64,000 bases of DNA from Mesorhizobium sp. Pch-S (GTDB lineage: Bacteria; Pseudomonadota; Alphaproteobacteria; Rhizobiales; Rhizobiaceae): contig NZ_CP029562.1 of NCBI RefSeq assembly GCF_004136315.1, positions 682,001 through 746,000 of the forward strand, given 5' to 3'. The notes beneath the pieces are model-generated. The model was not told where the DNA came from. It searched no databases and saw only the letters and a program-made list of their open reading frames with translations. The position numbers and the translations under genes are program-made. Shown piece by piece: positions 38,721-46,297 of this stretch (its first letter is position 1; each line of letters starts with the position of its first letter).

Positions 38721-38826
38721 TTAGAGCGTTTCCGTTTTTCACGGAAACGCGGAACAGCTCTAAGTTTTTGTTTTCGTTGCATTTTTGTAACGCCAAGTGA
38801 TTTCACTTGGCTACAAAATGCTCTAG
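38721..38826. repeat. palindromic intergenic repeat
   Basis: The left unit has TTAGAGC/GCTCTAA outer arms and a GCGTTTCCGT / ACGGAAACGC stem. The right unit has GCATTTTTGTA / TACAAAATGC outer arms around a perfect CCAAGTGA-TT-TCACTTGG palindrome. Its right end (TGATTTCACTTGGCTACAAA) matches the centre of the element at 3529-3777, so both belong to a mosaic repeat family. Confidence 0.8.
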
Positions 38827-38936
38827 CGCCAGGAAGCTGCTGCCATCATGGCGCAAGGCGGCTCCTGAAAAGATTGGACAGCGCTCGTCAGGGCTGGCGA
38901 AAATACGCCGCCGGACCATTGCGCCAGGAGGTGCGG

Positions 38937-39716
38937 ATGCTGGAAATAAAATCGGCGCGCAAGGTATTCTTCAAAGGACAGGCCGACGAGAAGATCGCGC
39001 TCGACGGTTTGAACCTGTCGCTCAAGACGGGCGATTTCGGCGTGGTCATCGGCTCCAACGGCGCCGGCAAGAGCAGCATGCTCAATGCCATCTCCGGCGC
39101 GTTGATCCTCGACACCGGCAAGGTCCAGATCAACGAGACCGACGTGACCGGGATGCCGGTCTACAAGCGCGCCGCCAAGCTTGCCCGCGTTTTCCAGGAT
39201 CCGATGAAAGGCACTGCCGCTTCGATGACGGTGGCCGAGAACATGCTGCTTGCCGACCTGCGCAGCCAGAAGCGCCGGCTGCGCCAGGGTCTCAACGCGA
39301 CGCGGCTTGCTGCCTACAAGGAACGGCTGGCACTGCTCGGCCTCGGTCTCGAGAACCGTCTGGATACCCGTGTCGAACTGCTTTCGGGCGGCCAGCGACA
39401 GTCGCTCTCGCTGATCATGGCGGTGGGCGGCGAGCCGGAACTGCTTCTGCTCGACGAACACACCGCGGCGCTCGATCCGCGCACGGCCGACATTGTCATG
39501 AAAGCGACGGTAAAGGCAGTCGAGGCGCTGAAGCTCACCACGCTGATGGTGACGCACAACATGCAGCATGCCGTCGACTACGGAAATCGCATCATCATGC
39601 TCGACGCCGGCAAGGTACGCCTTGAAATCGGCGGCGAGGAAAAGAAACAGACCTCCGTTGCGGACCTGATCGGCCATTTCGCCGTCAAGAGCGACCGCAT
39701 GCTGCTCGCGAGCTGA
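38937..39716 (+). CDS. ABC importer ATP-binding protein (TrpX system)
   Basis: A 259-residue ATPase. Walker A is GSNGAGKSS near residue 38, the signature is LSGGQRQSLSL near 142 and Walker B is LLLLDEHTAALD near 162, with the H-loop in VTHNMQHAVDYG. The Glu of Walker B and neighbouring residues (DEHTAALDP) follow the variant normal for this permease class. GGAGGTGCGG directly precedes the ATG; the spacing is short. It pairs with the permease 5 bp downstream to power the TrpX-type importer. Confidence 0.88.
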   Translation: MLEIKSARKVFFKGQADEKIALDGLNLSLKTGDFGVVIGSNGAGKSSMLNAISGALILDTGKVQINETDVTGMPVYKRAAKLARVFQDPMKGTAASMTVAENMLLADLRSQKRRLRQGLNATRLAAYKERLALLGLGLENRLDTRVELLSGGQRQSLSLIMAVGGEPELLLLDEHTAALDPRTADIVMKATVKAVEALKLTTLMVTHNMQHAVDYGNRIIMLDAGKVRLEIGGEEKKQTSVADLIGHFAVKSDRMLLAS

Positions 39717-39721
39717 CCCCC

Positions 39722-40645
39722 ATGGCCATGATTCAGGACATTTTCTCGAGTTTTGTCGCGCTCGTTCCCGTCACCCTGGCGCAGAGCCTCATCCTCTCCT
39801 TCGTGGTGCTCGGCATCATGATCCCGTTCCGGATGCTGTCCTTCCCGGACCTGACCAGCGAAGGCGCCTTCCCGCTCGGCGGCTGTGTCGCCGGCGTGCT
39901 GCTGGCCGCCGGCCAGTCACCGCTGACGGCGATCGCCGCCGCGCTCATTGCCGGTTTCGCTGCCGGCTGCTGCACCGCCTACATTCATCTGCGCTTCCGC
40001 ATCCATACGCTGCTGGCCGGCATCCTGATGATGACAATGCTCTATTCGATCAATCTGCGCATCATGGGACGTTCCAACCTGTCTGTGTTCGGCATGGAAT
40101 CGCTGTTCAACTGGTCGCCTTTCGGGCAGCCCGGCTTCCCGAGCACCAAGATCGTCATAGCCGGCGCCATCGGCCTGCTCGTGCTGGTGCTGCTCTATCT
40201 CTACTTCAAGACCGAGCGCGGCACAGGCGTGCGCGCCGTCGGCTCCAATCCCGACATGGCCGAAGCACAAGGCATCAATGTATGGACGGCGACCATCGGC
40301 GGCGTCGGCCTGGCCAGCGCGTTCTCGGCGCTCAGCGGTTCGCTGATGGTGCAGTCGCAGGGCTTCGCCGACGTCAATATGGGTCTCGGCATCCTCATCA
40401 ACGGCCTCGCCGCGCTGATGATCGGTGAAGCGATCACCGGCAAGCAGACGGTGCTGCGCCAGCTGGCGGCGCCTTTCGTCGGCGCCGTCGTCTATTACCA
40501 GCTCGTCTCGCTGTGTCTGGCCGCCGGCATGCCGCCGCCCGACCTGAAGCTGGCCACCGGCCTGTTCGTCCTGCTGATGCTGGCGCTGCCCAGCCTGAAG
40601 CGCGGCCGGGCACCCGGCGCCGCCCGCGAAGTGATGCGGGAGTGA
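39722..40645 (+). CDS. ABC importer permease (TrpX system)
   Basis: A 307-residue permease with about eight membrane segments. Its family marks are FPDLTSEGAFPLGG near residue 42, RFRIHTLLAGILMMTMLYSINLR near 90-112 and the loop VRAVGSNPDMAEAQG near 167. It forms the channel for the TrpX-type binding protein. It is 5 bp after the ATPase gene and ends the operon at a strong terminator shared with the convergent MarR gene. Confidence 0.9.
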   Translation: MAMIQDIFSSFVALVPVTLAQSLILSFVVLGIMIPFRMLSFPDLTSEGAFPLGGCVAGVLLAAGQSPLTAIAAALIAGFAAGCCTAYIHLRFRIHTLLAGILMMTMLYSINLRIMGRSNLSVFGMESLFNWSPFGQPGFPSTKIVIAGAIGLLVLVLLYLYFKTERGTGVRAVGSNPDMAEAQGINVWTATIGGVGLASAFSALSGSLMVQSQGFADVNMGLGILINGLAALMIGEAITGKQTVLRQLAAPFVGAVVYYQLVSLCLAAGMPPPDLKLATGLFVLLMLALPSLKRGRAPGAAREVMRE

Positions 40646-40650
40646 CAAAG

Positions 40651-40682
40651 AAGGGCCGCGCAACGAAAGCTGCGCGGCCCTT
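40651..40682. terminator. bidirectional intrinsic terminator
   Basis: A 12-bp stem AAGGGCCGCGCA / TGCGCGGCCCTT with an 8-nt loop, between the convergent permease and MarR genes; T-run or A-run on each side. Confidence 0.88.
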
Positions 40683-40711
40683 TCAATGTAAATTCCGGAA
40701 GAAATTCGCGA

Positions 40712-41224
40712 TCAGGCGTTGTCGGCAAGCGCGCCGCGGATCGAGCCCTTCAGCTTGCCGAGTTCCTTCATCAGCACCTCGCGGTCGCGCGTCGAAAGCC
40801 CCTGGAACAGCGCACCGATCCAATCGCCATGGCGGTCGGCCATCTTGCGGAATTCCTTGCGCCCGAAGGCAGTGAGCGCCACGATCTGCACGCGGCGATC
40901 GGTTGGTGACGTGGTGCGGCTGATATGGCCGCTTTCGACCAGGCGCTCCACCAGTGCGGTCAGGTTGCCGGCCGACACCATCATGCGGCGCGAAACCTCG
41001 CCAAGCACCATGCCGTCTTCCGCCCGTTCGAGCTGTGCCAGCAGATCGAAGCGCGGCAGGGTGAAGTCGAATTCCTCGCGCAGCTGACGGCGGATCTCCG
41101 CCTCGATCAGTGTGGTGCAGGTGAGCAGCCGCAGCCACAACCGCGTCTCGTCACCATGATCGGCCGGCGCTTCGACCGCCTTGGTCTCGCTGTCCAGCCA
41201 CCCTTCGATATCAGCTTCCGTCAT
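40712..41224 (-). CDS. MarR-family regulator, probable regulator of the kyn/abm genes
   Basis: A 170-residue MarR-type winged-helix regulator. Helix 3-4 lies around LGEVSRRMMVSAGNLTALVERLVESGHISRT (about residues 80-110), with the wing SPTDRRVQIVALTAFG next. MarR proteins of aromatic-degradation loci often respond to aryl-CoA thioesters. A shorter copy of the motif found before both kyn/abm operons lies about 95 bp before its start. ATG 41224 is chosen; ATG 41263 in the same frame is possible. It is separated from iorB by a hairpin, so it is probably transcribed from its own promoter. Confidence 0.85.
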   Translation of the reverse strand: MTEADIEGWLDSETKAVEAPADHGDETRLWLRLLTCTTLIEAEIRRQLREEFDFTLPRFDLLAQLERAEDGMVLGEVSRRMMVSAGNLTALVERLVESGHISRTTSPTDRRVQIVALTAFGRKEFRKMADRHGDWIGALFQGLSTRDREVLMKELGKLKGSIRGALADNA

Positions 41225-41317
41225 CGATGAATCCACCCCTGCCGCATCTCGCGGGCGCCCCATCAAACACACCGCGCCCCCCGGCACGGCTCGCAGATGG
41301 CCTCGACTCCATCCGTG

Positions 41318-41335
41318 ATGGTCAAAGCATAAAGT
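41318..41335. promoter_or_regulatory. shared motif, site 3 (before the MarR gene)
   Basis: On the minus strand ACTTTATGCTTTGACCAT. The first 11 bases are identical to the site at 26301, then the match fades. It sits where an autoregulatory site of the MarR gene would be. Confidence 0.5.
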
Positions 41336-41339
41336 AACT

Positions 41340-41369
41340 GCCGGGTCCGTCAATCGGAGCGGACCCGGC
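41340..41369 (-). terminator. stem-loop at the 3' end of iorB
   Basis: A 10-bp perfect stem GCCGGGTCCG / CGGACCCGGC, 4 bp after the iorB stop. It lacks a clear T-run but separates iorB from the MarR promoter. Confidence 0.65.
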
Positions 41370-41373
41370 GAAT

Positions 41374-42945
41374 TCAGCCAGCCAGCGTGCCGGGATCGTC
41401 CGCGAAGGAACGTACCGTCTTGATGGCGCCGTCGAGGGCCACACCATCGGCATCGGCAAGAGCTGCTTCGCGCAGACGCCTCACCCAGTCCGCCGCGTCG
41501 GCGCGGCCGCGCAGCATGGGCAGGCAGGCCAGCACCTTGTCGAATTTGGAATGGCCGCGCGCATGGGTGTCGGAATAACCCTTGATCAGGCGCCGGCATT
41601 TCAGCACCTCGACGCCAAGCGCGTAATCCCGGCCGCGTTCGGCTTCCGCAAGCTGCAGCCATTCGCGCATATGCGCCGCCTCGACCTTGTGGCGCAACAG
41701 GCCCCTACGCCAGCGGCGCAGGCCACCGATCGTCCACAACATGCCGAAGCCGAAGATCGTATCGGTGCGGATGCGACGGCCTCGGTCGATGAAGCGGTTG
41801 AACGTCTTCATCATCTTCGGCCGGGCCTCCAGCGCAGCGCCGAGGCCGGCCGGCATCAGGCCAACCATTTCTTCCATGCGCGGGTGGAAATATTCGGTCG
41901 TTGCAAGTGTCTGGCTTTTGCCGAGGTGCACTTCGTCGCGCACGCGTTGCGAACGTCCTGGCCGGGTCTTCAGGTCGGCGACACGGATGATGTCGTCATA
42001 GACCATGGCGTTGGCGACATATTTCGCCGCTTCGCGTGAGAAGGCATAAGCCTCGGCCTCGCTGTCTGCCGCCACAAGACGTTCCAGTTCCGACAGATAG
42101 TCCTCGCCATAGGCGAGATCGAGGAAGTCGACCACCTTGCGCAGGCCAGGCTCGGCCATCTCGCGCACCGGCTGCGGCAGGGCATTGGCACGGGCAGACA
42201 GCGCCTCCCATCCACGCTGCAGCGACTTCGGCAAAACCACGCCTTCGGGCGGCTTTGCTTTCGTTTCGGAAACAACAGCAGGCGCCTCGCCACCGGCGGC
42301 GCGATCGTAAGCCAGCGCAAAAGCGGCTAGACTGGCCTCGGCACCCTTGCCGCCGGCCTTGATGGTGGCTTCGAACTGTTCACGCGTGAAAGGCAATTCG
42401 CCCGAGCCGGCCAGCGCACCGAACAGGCTCGCGGAGACCACGCTGCCGGCCTTCTTGGCCATCGCCTCCATGTCGAAATGGATCAGCCGCCTCGCCGCCT
42501 CACCGGCACGGCGCGACACCGTGTCGGAATCGGCGCGGCCGTCGCCCGGCACGATCTTTTCCGACACCGCCAGCATGCGATGGCTGGAAGCGATCAGCGT
42601 GGTGCGATCGGGCGTCACGAAACCGCGCAGCACAGCGCGGCCGGCTTCGGCCAATTCCGCAGCAACCAGGATGTCGACGTCACCAGGCGACGGGCTGAGC
42701 GAGAGCACCGGACGGTCATTCGGCCGTTCCGGATCGCGCGGCAGCATCTCGACATAATAGATGGTGGCGCCGGTGCGCTGGGCGACGCCGGCCACCGACG
42801 TCGACTGGACATGCCAGCCGGCGCGCTGAGCGACATCGGTTACCCAGCCGCTCAGCACGCCGCCGCCCTGCCCGCCCACGGCCAGGATACAGATCTTGAT
42901 GATGCGGCCGGTCGTATCCGGCCCTTCCGGCAACCCGAACTTCAT
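41374..42945 (-). CDS. iorB: indolepyruvate oxidoreductase, beta-subunit family with C-terminal extension
   Basis: A 523-residue protein. Residues about 1-190 are the gamma-type catalytic domain of 2-oxoacid:acceptor oxidoreductases (ICILAVGGQGGGVLSGWVTDVAQ, then TSVAGVAQRTGATIYYVEM). The rest, about 200-523, is a large extra C-terminal domain seen in long aerobic-type IorB proteins (probably DUF6537). With IorA it converts aryl-2-oxoacids such as indolepyruvate to aryl-acetyl-CoA. The ATG overlaps the iorA stop as ATGA. Classical archaeal IorB is only about 200 residues, so the length is notable but known in Proteobacteria. Confidence 0.85.
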   Translation of the reverse strand: MKFGLPEGPDTTGRIIKICILAVGGQGGGVLSGWVTDVAQRAGWHVQSTSVAGVAQRTGATIYYVEMLPRDPERPNDRPVLSLSPSPGDVDILVAAELAEAGRAVLRGFVTPDRTTLIASSHRMLAVSEKIVPGDGRADSDTVSRRAGEAARRLIHFDMEAMAKKAGSVVSASLFGALAGSGELPFTREQFEATIKAGGKGAEASLAAFALAYDRAAGGEAPAVVSETKAKPPEGVVLPKSLQRGWEALSARANALPQPVREMAEPGLRKVVDFLDLAYGEDYLSELERLVAADSEAEAYAFSREAAKYVANAMVYDDIIRVADLKTRPGRSQRVRDEVHLGKSQTLATTEYFHPRMEEMVGLMPAGLGAALEARPKMMKTFNRFIDRGRRIRTDTIFGFGMLWTIGGLRRWRRGLLRHKVEAAHMREWLQLAEAERGRDYALGVEVLKCRRLIKGYSDTHARGHSKFDKVLACLPMLRGRADAADWVRRLREAALADADGVALDGAIKTVRSFADDPGTLAG

Positions 42946-45095
42946 GCCGTGACGTCTCCAAACACCGGCCTGCCGCGCTCGCGCCAGCCCTGCAGCGCGG
43001 CGATGACACGCTGGCGCAGGCCGAACCAGAAACGATCCCAGCCGGTCGGGTTGGAAATCACATCGGCCTGGTAGAAGGACGGGCACAGCACGGCGGCATC
43101 GGCGACCTCGCCGCAGTTGCCGCAGCCGACGCAGTTCTCATCGATCGCCGCCACCGGATCGTCGCGCAGCGGATCGTCGAGATGCTTGACCGTCAGCGAC
43201 GGACAGCCCGAGAGGCGCATGCAGGCGTGATCGCCGGTGCAGACATCCTCGTCGACGCCGAACTTGGTCTTCACCATGCGCTTGCCCTCGGCAATCGCCT
43301 TTTTCTTCAGCGGCGCTTCGCGGCGCTGGCGGTTGAGCATGCATTCGGACGAGGCGACGATGACCTTGGGTCCCTTCTCCTCCGTCGTCAGCGCCTCCTT
43401 CAGCACATCGCGCATGGTGCCGACATCATAGGTGCGCTCGATATGGCGCACCCACTTCACGCCCATGCCCTTGATGGCATCGGTGATCGGATGCTTGGTC
43501 GACTTGGTGCGGTTGGAGGCACGCGAAGACAGGATATCCTGGCCGCCGGTCGCCGCCGAATAGTAGTTGTCCACGACTACGATGACGCCGTCGTTCTTGT
43601 TGAAGACCGCGTTGCCGATCGAAGACGTCAGGCCATTGTGCCAGAAGCCGCCATCGCCGACGAAGGAGATGGAGCGCCGCTTGGCTTCCGGCGAATTGAA
43701 GGCGGAAGCCGAAGCCGGGCCGAGGCCATAGCCCATCGTCGTGGCGCCCAGTTCGAAGGGCGGCATGATCGAGAACAGATGGCAGCCGATGTCGGATGCG
43801 ATGTGGTGCTTGCCCAGTTCCTGCTCGGCCAGTTTGGTGGCCGCGAAGATCGGCCGTTCCGGGCAGCCGATGCAGAAGCCCGGCGGGCGCATCGGCACCG
43901 TCTTGGCGAGATCATCGAAGATCGGCGGCGCCGGCACGTTGGGCGCGCGGATTTCCGGGGCCAGCAGGTCGCTGCCATGCTTGCGCATGAATGCACCGAT
44001 GCCGGACAGCATGACGTCGCCGGAATATTCGCCGGCCATCGGCAGCACGCCCTTGCCTTCCAGCTTTACCGAAGCGCCGGCCTTGTAGAGCATCGACCCG
44101 AGCGCCTGCTCGATGTAGTCGGGCTGCCCTTCTTCGACGATCAGCACCGCATCCTTGTCGGCACAGAAAGCGACGAGGTCGTCCTCGACCAGCGGATAGG
44201 TGACATTGAGCACGTGTAGCGGCACCTCGGTCTCACCATAGACATCGGCAAGTCCAAGCCGCTGCAGCGCACGAATGACGCCGTTGTACATGCCCCCCTG
44301 CATGACGATACCGACCTTGCCGGAGCCGCCGAAGGTCTCGTTGAGCTGGTGGCGCTTGATGTAGTCGATGGCAGCCGGCAGGCGCTTGGAGATCTTTTCC
44401 TTCTCGTGAAGGAACGAGGCGGGCGGCAGCACGATGCGCTGGGTGTCGCGGCGCGGATTTTCCAGTGCGTCGGCAACGGTCATGGCCGGCCGGACATTGT
44501 CCTTGGCGGTGAAGGAACCATGCACGTGGCAGCAGCGGATGCGCACCTGCAGCATGACTGGCGTGTTGGAGGCTTCCGACAGTTCGAAACCGTGCTCGAC
44601 CGCGGCCACGATCGACGGCAGGTTCGGGCGGGGGTCGAGCAGCCAGACCTGGCTCTTCATGGCAAAGGCATGGCTGCGCTCCTGCATGATGGAGGAGCCT
44701 TCGCCATAGTCCTCGCCGACGATGATCAACGCACCGCCGGTGACGCCACCGGAGGCGAGGTTGGCCAATGCATCGGAGGCGACGTTGGTGCCGACCGTGG
44801 ACTTGAAGGTGGCAGCGCCACGGATCGGATAGTGCACGGAAGCCGCCAGCATCGCGGTGGCGGTGGCTTCGGAAGCGCTCGCCTCGAAATGCACGCCAAG
44901 CTCGGCCAGTATCTCCTGGGAGTCCGCCAGCACATCCATAAGGTGGCTGATCGGCGCCCCCTGGTAGCCGCCGACATAACCGACACCGCATTGCAGCAGT
45001 GCCTTGGTGATGGCCAGAATCCCCTCGCCGGTGAATTCCTCACCGGCTCCGAGCTTCAGCTTCTTCACCTCCTTGGCGAATGACCGTTCAGCCAT
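42942..45095 (-). CDS. iorA: indolepyruvate ferredoxin oxidoreductase alpha subunit
   Basis: A 717-residue thiamine-diphosphate enzyme. N-terminal pyrimidine-binding region: GVGYVGGYQGAPISHLMDVL near residue 37 and TFKSTVGTNVASDALANL near 95. The TPP-binding core is FVGDGGFWHNGLTSSIGNAV near 480 with DNYYSAATGGQD. The C-terminus (about 620-680) carries ferredoxin-like cysteines in DVCTGDHACMRLSGCPSL and NCVGCGNCGEVADAAVLCPS. It oxidatively decarboxylates aryl pyruvates from aromatic amino-acid transamination. It starts 12 bp after the VOC gene and overlaps iorB. Confidence 0.9.
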   Translation of the reverse strand: MAERSFAKEVKKLKLGAGEEFTGEGILAITKALLQCGVGYVGGYQGAPISHLMDVLADSQEILAELGVHFEASASEATATAMLAASVHYPIRGAATFKSTVGTNVASDALANLASGGVTGGALIIVGEDYGEGSSIMQERSHAFAMKSQVWLLDPRPNLPSIVAAVEHGFELSEASNTPVMLQVRIRCCHVHGSFTAKDNVRPAMTVADALENPRRDTQRIVLPPASFLHEKEKISKRLPAAIDYIKRHQLNETFGGSGKVGIVMQGGMYNGVIRALQRLGLADVYGETEVPLHVLNVTYPLVEDDLVAFCADKDAVLIVEEGQPDYIEQALGSMLYKAGASVKLEGKGVLPMAGEYSGDVMLSGIGAFMRKHGSDLLAPEIRAPNVPAPPIFDDLAKTVPMRPPGFCIGCPERPIFAATKLAEQELGKHHIASDIGCHLFSIMPPFELGATTMGYGLGPASASAFNSPEAKRRSISFVGDGGFWHNGLTSSIGNAVFNKNDGVIVVVDNYYSAATGGQDILSSRASNRTKSTKHPITDAIKGMGVKWVRHIERTYDVGTMRDVLKEALTTEEKGPKVIVASSECMLNRQRREAPLKKKAIAEGKRMVKTKFGVDEDVCTGDHACMRLSGCPSLTVKHLDDPLRDDPVAAIDENCVGCGNCGEVADAAVLCPSFYQADVISNPTGWDRFWFGLRQRVIAALQGWRERGRPVFGDVTA

Positions 45096-45107
45096 GGCGT
45101 GTCTTCC

Positions 45108-45704
45108 TTATTTCGATGGGTCCGTGTTCGACCACAACACCGTGCCGCCGTTCTTCTCGTAGGCCATGCCCTTCGGGAACGAGATGGCCTCGAGCTGCAG
45201 GCCCCACGGCGTGAAGAAGTAGAGAATGGACTGGCCGGCAACGGGACCTTCGTTGATCGGCATCGGCCCCTTGAGGGTGCGGATGCCCTTGGCGGTCAGG
45301 TATTTCGCCGCCGCATCGATGTCGTCGACATAGAAGGCGATGTGGTGTCCGCCATTGTCGGAATTGCGCGGCCGCACGTCCTTCTTGTCGGGCGCGCTGT
45401 AGTCGAACAGTTCGATGTTCGAACCGGACTGACAGCGCAGCAGGGTGATCTCGTTGATCACCGCACGTGGATCAACGTCGACGAGGTCTTTCATAAAGTC
45501 GCCCTTGTCGTCGCGGAACGGGCCGAAGCTCGTCGCCTTCTGGCACCCCATCACGTCGACGAAGAACGCTTCGGCCGCCTTGATGTCCGGCACGGTGAGG
45601 CCGATGTGGTTGATGCCGCGAACCCCGGGCATCGGCTCGGCCATGGCATGTGCCGGCCAGAGCATGGCGGCGAAGGCGCTAACGATCAGGAAATTCTTGC
45701 TCAT
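45108..45704 (-). CDS. exported VOC-family protein
   Basis: A 198-residue protein with a signal peptide (MSKNFLIVSAFAAMLWPAHAMAE) followed by a vicinal-oxygen-chelate fold: GINHIGLTVPDIKAAEAFF near residue 30, DNGGHHIAFYVDDIDAA near 115 and WGLQLEAISF near 170. His and Glu in these segments would bind a divalent metal. Glyoxalase or dioxygenase-type chemistry is the usual role, but normally in the cytoplasm; an exported form is unusual. ATG 45704 follows CCGAGGACCGAG. It is the first gene of the VOC-iorA-iorB unit. Confidence 0.82.
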   Translation of the reverse strand: MSKNFLIVSAFAAMLWPAHAMAEPMPGVRGINHIGLTVPDIKAAEAFFVDVMGCQKATSFGPFRDDKGDFMKDLVDVDPRAVINEITLLRCQSGSNIELFDYSAPDKKDVRPRNSDNGGHHIAFYVDDIDAAAKYLTAKGIRTLKGPMPINEGPVAGQSILYFFTPWGLQLEAISFPKGMAYEKNGGTVLWSNTDPSK

Positions 45705-45771
45705 CTCGGTCCTCGGATCGACACTTGGCTGGAATTCTATGCCTTCAGATCATTCGTTTGTTGCGTCGGAG

Positions 45772-45806
45772 CTGGAGCGTTCCATGGAGGAAGGGAAATG
45801 CTCCAG
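45772..45806 (-). terminator. possible stem-loop after the second MarR gene
   Basis: CTGGAGC and GCTCCAG form a 7-bp stem, with a possible inner TTCC/GGAA pairing. It is 5 bp downstream of the MarR stop at 45812. The stem is short and lacks a T-run. Confidence 0.35.
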
Positions 45807-45811
45807 GTCGG

Positions 45812-46297
45812 TCAGAACTCGTGCTTGCGCACGTTGAGCAGCATCTTCTGCAAGGTCGCCACGAAAGCGGTGCGCTCGGCCACGTCGATGCCGGCAAACA
45901 TGTGCTCGTAGCTGTGGCGCATGGTCGGCCACAGCGTCTCGAACGCGGCGCGGCCGGCTTCCGTGATGGAGATACGCGTCGCCCTGCTGTCTTCCGGATC
46001 GGCGGTGCGGCGCACCAGCCCATCCGTTTCCAGCGCGTCGAGCGCGCGACTGAGCGTCGACTGCTCGGTGATGGCATAGACGGCAAGGCGGCTGATGGCG
46101 AGGTTGTCGATCACCGACAGCACGGCCAGTGCACGCATCTTCGGCGTGGTCAGGCCGAGCTTGGCGAGGTCTTCGCGCAGCGAGGCATTGTAGCGACCCA
46201 TGATGCGGTTCATCAGATAGGGCGCGAACTGCTGCAGCCCGATCTCACCGAGCCGCGGGCCATCGGTATCGTCGCCTATGATCGTGCGTTCGTTCAC
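45812..46297 (-). CDS. MarR-family regulator
   Basis: A 161-residue winged-helix regulator. The recognition region is NLAISRLAVYAITEQSTLSRALDALETDGLV (about residues 62-92), followed by the wing RTADPEDSRATRISITEAG. The start is GTG at 46297, overlapping the flavoprotein stop as GTGA and preceded by AAGGAGTTCCG. It is the last gene of the leftward unit cyclase-flavoprotein-MarR, so it probably controls both this unit and the divergent flavoprotein/importer operon. The effector is unknown. Confidence 0.85.
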   Translation of the reverse strand: MNERTIIGDDTDGPRLGEIGLQQFAPYLMNRIMGRYNASLREDLAKLGLTTPKMRALAVLSVIDNLAISRLAVYAITEQSTLSRALDALETDGLVRRTADPEDSRATRISITEAGRAAFETLWPTMRHSYEHMFAGIDVAERTAFVATLQKMLLNVRKHEF

